A stretch of 64,000 bases of DNA, taken from NCBI GenBank assembly GCA_903895855.1, contig CAITVN010000075.1:1-64000 (forward strand), written 5' to 3'. The stretch is from Oligoflexia bacterium. Its GTDB lineage: Bacteria > Bdellovibrionota > UBA1018. The translations under genes were made by a program, and so were the position numbers. Positions 7,995 to 14,065 of the stretch are shown one piece after another; the first letter of the stretch is position 1, and each line of letters opens with the position of its first letter. The notes under the pieces were generated by a model. That model was not told the origin of the DNA, searched no databases, and saw nothing but the letters and a program-made list of their open reading frames with translations.

Positions 7995-8033
7995 GTTTAC
8001 GTTACAAATACAATATGTATTGAAATTGTAAAC
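7995..8033. promoter_or_regulatory. Dyad between the divergent RHH and XRE genes
   Basis: GTTTAC (7995-8000) pairs with GTAAAC (8028-8033), and inner AATACA/TGTATT halves extend the symmetry. It lies in the only divergent promoter region on this side of the element and is a candidate operator for the RHH or XRE protein. Confidence 0.4.
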
Positions 8034-8162
8034 AAACATGGGTACAGCAAGCCCAACTGGCTGAAAATTGACGATAGTCCGGCATTTTGGACAATTTGTA
8101 CGGCAATTGAGTAATTCAAATGGGTTCAAGGACACGGCATTCAGTTTGACGATAGGATACCG

Positions 8163-8474
8163 ATGCTAGAACAAATGAACCTCAGAAGACAGCTTCAGCT
8201 TTATCTTGAGACAAAAGGAATGACGGCGTCGCATCTTTCTAGACTATCAGGAGTACCGAAGCAGTCTATCAGTGGTTGTTTAGCTGGAAGCAATCCAAGA
8301 GATGTGAAGCAAATAAAGAAAGTTGCGGATGCCTTAAACGTGACCGTCGATAATCTTCTTTTTGGCAATGGATCAGCACCAGAAGACCGAAATGACCTGA
8401 TCAACTTCCTACCCAATAACGAGTGGATTTCGGGTCTATTCGAAATCAAGCTGCGGAGGGTAACAAAACTATGA
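8163..8474 (+). CDS. XRE-family regulator (CI-like)
   Basis: 103 residues, mostly a Cro/CI HTH: MTASHLSRLSGVPKQSISGC, then IKKVADALNVTVDNLLFG. It lacks a peptidase or dimerisation domain of the LexA type, so induction by self-cleavage is unlikely. Its last codons overlap the lipoprotein start in an ATGA junction, so the two are co-translated. In a satellite the first regulator in a divergent switch is often the master repressor; here it faces the RHH/terminase-like transcript across an 185-base divergent gap. Confidence 0.75.
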   Translation: MLEQMNLRRQLQLYLETKGMTASHLSRLSGVPKQSISGCLAGSNPRDVKQIKKVADALNVTVDNLLFGNGSAPEDRNDLINFLPNNEWISGLFEIKLRRVTKL

Positions 8475-9055
8475 GTCTTGAAAACAAATCAGTAACACTG
8501 CGCCCAAGAGAATTCTTATTCATTGCTATTTCACTTTTCACCCTTTTTCTATTTGGTTGCGGATCTAAGAGTGACTCGGCTGCGACTGCAAGCGCGGTTG
8601 AGACCGCCGCGACCGATACTAGCGCGGTAAAGAAAGGGCTATTCAGTAAATGGACACCGCGCGAGGGAGCAATTCAATTAGACCTCACCGCCGGAAAATT
8701 TAGCGAGGTAATAACTCTGACTGTTACAGGCATGCCCCTTTCGGCTGGCCACTTGGCAAATCTGATTTCAGCTGGAAGAAATACTACGGGCCTAACTGCC
8801 GGAATGACCAACAGTTGCACTTACAACTTTATTGCAAGGGGTGATGACACAAGTGGCACCATCGACCTCGATACACTATCTGACGCTGACACCCCAAACA
8901 TCAATGCCTGTCTAGAATTCGATTCTTTTTGCAAATCATCGGTAGGGAATCTCTGTAATTTTCAGACTTCACATACCTATACAATCGAAGCAAATGTTCT
9001 GACGCTTGATTTCTTTGGGTCAGCTCACGATTGGGGCATAATTAAGTACGACTAG
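8471..9055 (+). CDS. Lipoprotein of unknown function coupled to the XRE gene
   Basis: Start ATG at 8471, overlapping the regulator stop (ATGA), with GGAGGG 12 bases upstream. The 194-residue product has a hydrophobic N-terminal segment ending in a lipobox (LFLFGC, Cys about residue 30), then a Ser/Ala/Thr-rich linker and a beta-rich domain with four further Cys. It should be lipid-anchored in the envelope. No family is recognised. Lipoproteins co-expressed with a prophage or satellite repressor often block superinfection, so an exclusion role is plausible but inferred only from context. Confidence 0.65.
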   Translation: MSLENKSVTLRPREFLFIAISLFTLFLFGCGSKSDSAATASAVETAATDTSAVKKGLFSKWTPREGAIQLDLTAGKFSEVITLTVTGMPLSAGHLANLISAGRNTTGLTAGMTNSCTYNFIARGDDTSGTIDLDTLSDADTPNINACLEFDSFCKSSVGNLCNFQTSHTYTIEANVLTLDFFGSAHDWGIIKYD

Positions 9056-9088
9056 GCTGAACTTTCTTTCAATGAGTGTGCCCCTAAC

Positions 9089-9718
9089 TTAGATTCGATC
9101 ATGTTCTTTCAGAATTTCACAAATTTGAAGCGCTACTTCATTCGAAACACCAAAAAACCTTTGGATGAATTTAAGTGTAAAATCTAGGCGCCCGATGTCT
9201 TCTCTAAGCTTGTGCGAGTGCCGAAGTTTTCTTTTTAAATTGAAAGCAGTCGAACGGCCAATTTTGTATTTCCTAAGTGCAATTGATAACGAAAACTCAA
9301 AAATGGTTCTTGATTCTCTAATCTCTGCCTTGAGGTTCTCAAATTTTGGAAATTGCTTTGTCGATGGACAGTTCGGATCTTGGTTCAGAATGTGTGCAAT
9401 CCGCTTTTTAGCCTGATCGTACTTGATTTTATCTTCAATCGAACCCTCAAGCTCTCTCTCAATCAACCGGGCGACCTGAAGAACTTCTAATGCATCTAAA
9501 TCGGATTTCGCAGCCTTTTCAGCCTTTTTTAGAAATGATTCGAATGCTTCGAATATCCCTAGGGTTACCCGGTCTTCGTTCATGAGCTCAGGAGCGGACT
9601 CAAAATATATAAGTTCTGAAATGATAAGTTTTACTTGCAGCCACATGTTGTCCAAATTTGGATCAGGTTTCTTTTTAGTTGGCCTACCTAACTTACTGTA
9701 ATTACGTGATTTATTCAT
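9089..9718 (-). CDS. Hypothetical DNA-binding-like protein of the element
   Basis: 209 residues, highly charged and helical. The N-terminus carries an AT-hook-like patch (KLGRPTKKKPDP) and the C-terminal third has an HTH-like stretch (SIALRKYKIGRSTAFNLKRK). No family is recognised. It is transcribed divergently from the Xis-replication operon, with inverted repeats in the 118-base gap, so it may be a regulator of that operon. Codon use and composition match the neighbouring element genes. Confidence 0.55.
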   Translation of the reverse strand: MNKSRNYSKLGRPTKKKPDPNLDNMWLQVKLIISELIYFESAPELMNEDRVTLGIFEAFESFLKKAEKAAKSDLDALEVLQVARLIERELEGSIEDKIKYDQAKKRIAHILNQDPNCPSTKQFPKFENLKAEIRESRTIFEFSLSIALRKYKIGRSTAFNLKRKLRHSHKLREDIGRLDFTLKFIQRFFGVSNEVALQICEILKEHDRI

Positions 9719-9725
9719 TTTATGT

Positions 9726-9759
9726 ATTGTCCGTCAAAACCCTATTTTTTTAGGACAAT
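9726..9759. promoter_or_regulatory. Inverted repeat ATTGTCC/GGACAAT before the 9718 start
   Basis: ATTGTCC at 9726-9732 and GGACAAT at 9753-9759. The half site GGACAATT occurs again at 8093-8100 in the other divergent region of the element, so one regulator could act at both promoters. Confidence 0.4.
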
Positions 9760-9793
9760 TAATTTCGCAAGTAGCACTGTAACACCCGAAAAA

Positions 9794-9813
9794 CACCTAA
9801 AATTACTTAGGTG
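9794..9813. promoter_or_regulatory. Inverted repeat CACCTAA/TTAGGTG upstream of the Xis-like gene
   Basis: Seven-base perfect arms separated by 6 bases, 23 bases before the GTG at 9837. Candidate operator of the excision/replication operon. Confidence 0.4.
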
Positions 9814-9836
9814 GATCAACAAGGAGCATATTAACA

Positions 9837-10022
9837 GTGAGAACAGAAATCCTTACCCCAAAAGAAGTGGCAATCGCTTTAAGAATCCCAATTAGGGCAA
9901 CGTATCGTCTTATTCGTAAACAAGGTTTGAGAGCCTTTAGGGTGGGCAGAAAGCTTCGGATTCTGTCCGTTGACTTCGACGAATACTTACGCTGTCAACG
10001 CGAACGAGGTCCAACACCATGA
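9837..10022 (+). CDS. Excisionase-like (HTH_17) protein
   Basis: A 61-residue protein of the MerR-like HTH_17 type: ILTPKEVAIALRIPIRATYR, then LIRKQGLRAFRVGRKLRI and DFDEYLR, the usual wing and terminal helix. Such small proteins act as recombination directionality factors or AlpA-like activators in integrated elements. GTG start with AAGGAG 11 bases upstream. The stop overlaps the next ATG (ATGA), opening a three-gene operon with the zinc-ribbon protein and the replication ATPase. Xis versus AlpA-type activator cannot be separated by sequence alone. Confidence 0.7.
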   Translation: MRTEILTPKEVAIALRIPIRATYRLIRKQGLRAFRVGRKLRILSVDFDEYLRCQRERGPTP

Positions 10023-10240
10023 ACGCTCCCCGAACTCTCAAAGACTTCGCCACCCTCAATTGCTGGGCGTGGGCCGGAGATTCCGACGAAAGAATAGATA
10101 ATCGAATAAAAAAAGACAGTTGGCGCAGTGAAGTCTACTCCCTGGCAGGATCGCTTCACTGCACCAACTGTCACCAGTCTATCAACATCAACATCTGCCT
10201 AGAATGCGGACAACCCGTCAATGAAAGGGGCCAACCATGA
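10019..10240 (+). CDS. Small zinc-ribbon protein
   Basis: 73 residues. The C-terminal half has two CxxC knuckles, CTNC and CLEC, separated by 9 residues, which should bind one zinc. The N-terminal half is unassigned. Both ends overlap neighbours in ATGA junctions, so it is translated between the Xis-like protein and the ATPase. A role as a primase-associated or DNA-binding accessory is a guess from position. The gene contains a striking 19-base inverted repeat at 10115-10172. Confidence 0.6.
   Translation: MNAPRTLKDFATLNCWAWAGDSDERIDNRIKKDSWRSEVYSLAGSLHCTNCHQSININICLECGQPVNERGQP
10115..10172. repeat. 19-base inverted repeat inside the zinc-ribbon gene
   Basis: Arms 10115-10133 and 10154-10172 are reverse complements at 18 of 19 positions around a 20-base loop. 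A hairpin this strong inside a coding sequence just before the replication ATPase could be a replication or packaging signal, or an mRNA structure that tunes the operon. Confidence 0.75.
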
Positions 10241-11727
10241 TACAAGCCGAACATAGCAATAATACCGACAAAATTAAAGACCAAGAAAGATCTCAGAAAG
10301 AAAACTCAACTATCTCAACGAGGCTTGTTGAGCTTTGTAGAGAGATTGAATTGTTTCACACTAAAGATGGGACCTGCTTTGCCACGGTGCGAGTGAGTGA
10401 CCACTCTGAAAATCATCCATTGAAGAGCAAAAGTTTTGAGTCTTGGCTTCGCCGTGAATATTATACACAAGAGAAAAAGGCCCCATCAAGTCAGTCAATT
10501 CAAGAAGCGATTGACTTACTCGCCGCAAAAGCCCAATTCGAGGGGCCAGAGAAGCAGGTATGCTTGAGGGTGGCTTTCAATGATGGAAATATTTACGTCG
10601 ACTTGGGTAATGCTGACTGGGAAGTCGTGGAGATTACAATTCATGGATGGAATATCTTAAAAAATTCCCCTGTCAAATTTCGTCGTCCAAAGAAGATGTC
10701 AGCATTACCGACTCCCGTCGGTTCAGATGAGACATTTACCATTGACCGCCTGAGAGGGTTTCTTAACATCGATAGTATCGATGATTTTAGGCTAATAATG
10801 GCTTTTATCATGAGTAGTTTCAATCCAGATGGGCCATTTCTCATCTTAGTTGTTTACGGTGAGCAGGGCACAGCTAAGAGCACCACAGTTAAGGTGTTGA
10901 GAGCACTAATCGACCCGAATGAAGTGCCACTTCGAAGACAATCAAGAGTTGCAGACGATTTGCTTGTATCGGCGCAAAAGAACTGGATTGTCGCAATAGA
11001 TAACGTCTCACATCTGAGTGATGAATTGTCAGATGACCTCTGCCGACTTGCGACGGGCGGTGGCTTAAGCAAGCGCGCTCTTTATAGTGACGACGAAGAG
11101 ATAGTCTTAGACGCTAAAAGACCTATCATCATTAATGGCATCAGTGAGTTCGTTACAAGGGGGGACCTATCAAGTAGAGCCGTCATTTTACATTTACCCC
11201 TGATTGACCCGAAAGAGAGAAAGACTGAAAAGGCACTTTGGAGAGAGTTCAATGAACTGGCACCTACTATTCTTGGTTTGATATTCGACGGGGTCTCAGC
11301 CGCACTGAGAAACGAGGATAAAATTGAACTTTCTGAGAATCTCAGAATGGCCGATGCCTGGACCTGGGCAACAGCAGCCGAAGAGGCTTTCAATTGGCCA
11401 CCTGAATCGATGATTAATGCTTACAAGCTTAACCAGAACGAAGCACGTGAAGCGGTGCTCAGATCATCTGGAATTTATGAGCACCTGCGTGAACTCGCCA
11501 ACCAGGGGTGGGTTGGAACACCAACAGATCTACTGTCAAAGTTAAATGCCATGCGACCATCTGGTCAATTAATCGAGAACGGCTTTTTCAAGTCACCTAG
11601 AGGTTTAACCGACCACATTCGTCGCATTAACCCTTGTCTTCGCGAAAAGGGAATTGAAGTTAAGTTAGACGGCAAGACGTCAGGCGATAACTCGGAACGC
11701 AAAATATCAATTAACAAAACACAGTAA
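10237..11727 (+). CDS. Replication ATPase/helicase, primase-associated type
   Basis: 496 residues. The C-terminal half is a superfamily-3/D5-like ATPase: Walker A GEQGTAKST (208-216), Walker B-like WIVAIDN (250-256), a sensor Asn in IIINGI (about 300), and an arginine-finger candidate in GDLSSRAV (314). The N-terminal 150 residues lack a recognisable catalytic primase motif, so it may be a helicase working with host primase. Proteins of this type load at the origin of phage satellites and plasmids. It ends the operon with the Xis-like and zinc-ribbon genes (4-base overlaps). The iteron cluster 6 bases after its stop codon is a candidate binding site. Confidence 0.75.
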   Translation: MIQAEHSNNTDKIKDQERSQKENSTISTRLVELCREIELFHTKDGTCFATVRVSDHSENHPLKSKSFESWLRREYYTQEKKAPSSQSIQEAIDLLAAKAQFEGPEKQVCLRVAFNDGNIYVDLGNADWEVVEITIHGWNILKNSPVKFRRPKKMSALPTPVGSDETFTIDRLRGFLNIDSIDDFRLIMAFIMSSFNPDGPFLILVVYGEQGTAKSTTVKVLRALIDPNEVPLRRQSRVADDLLVSAQKNWIVAIDNVSHLSDELSDDLCRLATGGGLSKRALYSDDEEIVLDAKRPIIINGISEFVTRGDLSSRAVILHLPLIDPKERKTEKALWREFNELAPTILGLIFDGVSAALRNEDKIELSENLRMADAWTWATAAEEAFNWPPESMINAYKLNQNEAREAVLRSSGIYEHLRELANQGWVGTPTDLLSKLNAMRPSGQLIENGFFKSPRGLTDHIRRINPCLREKGIEVKLDGKTSGDNSERKISINKTQ

Positions 11728-11732
11728 ATCTG

Positions 11733-11806
11733 CGTCGCGATCGTCGCTACGTCGCACCACACCTGTATAATAGTGGATAACTGCGACGTATGCGACGCAT
11801 GCGACG
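11733..11806. repeat. 3+3 inverted hexamer iterons (origin or operator candidate)
   Basis: CGTCGC at 11733-11738, 11742-11747 and 11750-11755, and the inverse GCGACG at 11783-11788, 11792-11797 and 11801-11806, with 8 to 9 base spacing. They flank a 27-base centre that contains TATAAT (11766-11771). The symmetry suggests a multimeric DNA-binding protein. Origin of replication for the adjacent ATPase, or the operator of the integrase promoter, are the two best readings. Confidence 0.75.
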
Positions 11807-11866
11807 AGGGTTCGTCAATTCTATCTGAGGCAGTGCGCTGCCAGCCACTGTCATCTAGTTGCATTT

Positions 11867-11924
11867 AGTTCACCAAGTGAGTACAGAGCCAATAGTGTTC
11901 TTTGACAACTCACCCAGGTGAACT
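11867..11924. promoter_or_regulatory. Inverted repeat before the integrase gene
   Basis: AGTTCACC (11867-11874) and GGTGAACT (11917-11924) are exact inverses, with a further GTGAG/CTCAC pair inside. The right arm ends 17 bases before the integrase ATG and just ahead of its ribosome-binding site, so it could act as operator or as an mRNA hairpin. Confidence 0.45.
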
Positions 11925-11941
11925 CCCGAAAGGAGTTTACA

Positions 11942-13078
11942 ATGGCATACATAAGAAAAATTCAACGTCGTAGAGGCGTTGTTTATAAAGTAGAAATATC
12001 ATTTAGTGATTACTCGAAAAAATCAAAAAGCTTTCGAACAAGAGAAGAGGCTATGGCCTGGAGTCGCTCACAGGAAGATCTGAAACTGTCTGAGAAGAAC
12101 TCTGGTGCGGTCAATGTTCGAATGACAATGAACGAGTACTTCGAAAAATGGTTCGAGGAGTACGCAAGGCATCATCATTCACCAGGATGGCAAACTACTG
12201 ATCTGTCAATGTATCGGCTGCACATTATGCCTGTCATCGGTGACAGTTTGATACGTGAAGTTAGAGCCACTGATATTCAAAACGTACTGGCTAAGATGAG
12301 AGAAAAGGGACAGGCGGCGTCGTCTGCCAATCGCATTCGTCAATTGATGAGCAAGATGTTCACCGAGGCGACCAAGACCTATCGATTCATTGACTTCAAC
12401 CCGGTTTCTGCGGTCCGGTCCTACAAGGAGACTCAGAAACAGATTGAATATCTAAGAGAAGATGAGGCTAAGGTATTAATGACATGGGCTGATCGACAAC
12501 CCTTGGGCATTGCAATTCACTTAGCGTTGCACCTTGGACTTAGAGAGGGTGAAATCGTTGGCCTAAAATGGAATGCTATCAACATGAGCCTAAAATGCGT
12601 TGATATACAAAGAAAGTGGGAAAAAAAGACCAAGGTTCTTGAAGAGTTTACAAAGGGTAGAAAAATTCGAACTCTGGGCATTCCCCAACAGGGTCTATTA
12701 GACCGTTTGATCAAGCAGCGTTTGAAATATCCCAATTCGGAGTTTGTCGTGTGCGATGAATCCGAAAAGATGATCACTCCAAACGCATTGATCGCCTTTC
12801 TAAAAAAGGGAGTTGAAGACACTCAGGTTCGACGAATCACAGTTCATGGTCTTCGACACTCATTTGCCTCACTGTACATGCAAAAAGGTGGCAACCTATT
12901 TGACCTGCAAAAGTTGATGGGACACTCTGATGCAAAGACTACAGAGCGGTATCGACATAGTGACCCAGACTACCTGAGAAGCAGGTGCAAAATTGTCGAT
13001 CTTTATTCGAGTTCCGCCCAAATTCCGCCTAAACCAGAAATTCTGGAAAACGGTTATTTAAGATTGGTTGTAAATTGA
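11942..13078 (+). CDS. int: Tyrosine-recombinase integrase
   Basis: 378 residues from the ATG at 11942, chosen because AAGGAG lies 6 bases upstream. Three domains: an N-terminal arm-binding strand region (IRKIQRRRGVVYKVEIS...KSFRTREEA), a SAM-like core-binding domain (about 60-160), and the catalytic domain with Arg201 (HLGLREGE), Lys238 (TKGRKIR), His302 and Arg305 (VHGLRH), His328 (LMGHSD) and nucleophile Tyr337 (ERYRH). All catalytic residues are present. It inserts the element at the 3' end of tRNA-Ser, 31 bases downstream of its stop codon. The last codons contain the right arm-type repeats. Confidence 0.95.
   Translation: MAYIRKIQRRRGVVYKVEISFSDYSKKSKSFRTREEAMAWSRSQEDLKLSEKNSGAVNVRMTMNEYFEKWFEEYARHHHSPGWQTTDLSMYRLHIMPVIGDSLIREVRATDIQNVLAKMREKGQAASSANRIRQLMSKMFTEATKTYRFIDFNPVSAVRSYKETQKQIEYLREDEAKVLMTWADRQPLGIAIHLALHLGLREGEIVGLKWNAINMSLKCVDIQRKWEKKTKVLEEFTKGRKIRTLGIPQQGLLDRLIKQRLKYPNSEFVVCDESEKMITPNALIAFLKKGVEDTQVRRITVHGLRHSFASLYMQKGGNLFDLQKLMGHSDAKTTERYRHSDPDYLRSRCKIVDLYSSSAQIPPKPEILENGYLRLVVN
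13012..13031 (+). promoter_or_regulatory. Candidate arm-type integrase sites, right end
   Basis: TTCCGCCCA at 13012-13020 and TTCCGCCTA at 13023-13031, 11 bases apart, inside the 3' end of the integrase gene and about 105 bases from the att core. They mirror the pair at 5437-5456. Confidence 0.55.
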
Positions 13079-13108
13079 TCAATAACTGTTTGAGATGATT
13101 TGCTTTAA

Positions 13109-13198
13109 TGGCGGAGAGAGAGGGATTCGAACCCTCGTAAGGTGTTACCCTTAACACGCTTTCCAAGCGTGCGCCTTCAGCCACTCGGCCATCTCTCC
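13109..13198 (-). tRNA. tRNA-Ser (anticodon GGA)
   Basis: The cloverleaf can be drawn: acceptor GGAGAGA/TCTCTCC, D-arm, anticodon arm CACGCTTGGAAAGCGTG with anticodon GGA, a long class II variable arm as expected for serine, T-arm GAGGGTTCGAATCCCTC, discriminator G and an encoded CCA (13109-13111). The 3' part was contributed by the inserted element. The tRNA remains complete and should read UCC and UCU codons. Confidence 0.95.
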
Positions 13199-13252
13199 GT
13201 ATATTACCTAATTACTGTCAATTCAACTCAGGAACAAGCGAATAAGCTTTGG

Positions 13253-13600
13253 CTAAAAAAGCTTTTTCCACTCAGCCTCGTTGAATCCTACGGCTCCGCC
13301 TTTGGCCGTTAACAAAAATGGCCTTTTGATGAGCTTACCGTTTGATGCCAATAAGTGGAGTGCTTCAGCTTCTGACATTTTATCGAATTTTTCGCCAAGT
13401 TTCATTTCGCGGTAAACTAGCCCCGAAGTATTAAAGAGCTTCTTCAATGAACCCACGATTCCCAGCATCTTTTTTAAATCAGCAACCGTAGGCGGAGTCT
13501 CAACAATCGGTCGACTCTTGAACTCAACCCCTTTGCCCTTCAAAAAGCGGTTCGCGCTTTTGCAGGTACTACACTTTGAATATTCATATAAAATAATCAC
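13253..13600 (-). CDS. ArsC/Spx-family thioredoxin-fold protein
   Basis: 115 residues with the ArsC/Spx/YffB fold. The N-terminal motif is KCSTCKSA, with Cys10 and Cys13 in the redox position, followed by SRPIVETPPT and the conserved LIKRPFLL near residue 92, where Arg binds the oxyanion in arsenate reductases. The length fits the family. GTG start with GGAGG 7 bases upstream, directly adjacent to the rhodanese stop codon, so the two thiol/sulfur proteins are co-translated. Function could be arsenate or other disulfide reduction. It is unlikely to be an Spx regulator, which is a Firmicutes role. Confidence 0.8.
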   Translation of the reverse strand: MIILYEYSKCSTCKSANRFLKGKGVEFKSRPIVETPPTVADLKKMLGIVGSLKKLFNTSGLVYREMKLGEKFDKMSEAEALHLLASNGKLIKRPFLLTAKGGAVGFNEAEWKKLF

Positions 13601-13978
13601 TCATACCTCCGAATCGTCGATTGGCATGCCTAAAGATTTCCAACCGCGTATGCCACCGGTCATCGAAGTCACATTTTGATACCCCATGATACGAAGAGCA
13701 TCAGCCGCCAAAGCCGATCGAGACCCTCCACCGCAATAAAGTACAATCGACGCTGACAAATTAGAAATTTCATCTTCAATATCGCGCTCGATGACACCCT
13801 TACCAATATGAATCGCCCCGACAATTCGGCTTTCTCGCCACTCGTCATCTTCACGAATATCGACCAAATAGAAGCTCTCTTTTGCTTTGATTTTTTGTAA
13901 AACCATTTCAATGGTCACTTCTTTGATGCGCTTCTTGGCGTCATCGACAATCTTAATAAATCCGTTTGAATGTTGCAT
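13601..13978 (-). CDS. Rhodanese-like sulfurtransferase
   Basis: 125 residues from the ATG at 13978. The upstream-extended frame to 14062 adds 28 residues with no homology feel, so the shorter start is preferred. It is a single rhodanese domain with LVDIREDDEW and the active-site loop CGGGSRSA (Cys82), followed by GGIRGW. The catalytic Cys would carry a persulfide. The N-terminal extension AKKRIKEVTIEMVLQKI is often seen in single-domain rhodaneses. It is cotranscribed with the ArsC-like gene; the substrate is unknown. Confidence 0.85.
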   Translation of the reverse strand: MQHSNGFIKIVDDAKKRIKEVTIEMVLQKIKAKESFYLVDIREDDEWRESRIVGAIHIGKGVIERDIEDEISNLSASIVLYCGGGSRSALAADALRIMGYQNVTSMTGGIRGWKSLGMPIDDSEV

Positions 13979-14065
13979 GCAGAATTTTGCTAACACAGTT
14001 AACCAACCCGGCCAAGTCGAAGCTATCGACAAGTTAACTAAAACCGAGTTAACTAACGGCATCAG

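Larger units (their letters stand above)
5266..13166 (+). mobile_element. Integrated phage-satellite-like element in tRNA-Ser(GGA)
   Basis: The direct-repeat att cores at 5266-5295 and 13137-13166 delimit a unit of 7871 bases. The content is integrase at the right end beside the tRNA, a Xis-like protein, an operon with a primase/helicase-type ATPase, two XRE repressors, an RHH protein, a terminase-small-subunit-like HTH protein, and membrane, secreted and lipoprotein cargo. There are no head, tail, lysis, relaxase or conjugation genes. Integrase, Xis, replication ATPase, repressor and small terminase together are the signature set of phage-inducible chromosomal islands. The element is smaller than typical examples. 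The satellite label is an inference; an integrative mobilizable element without relaxase is the alternative. Confidence 0.8.
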
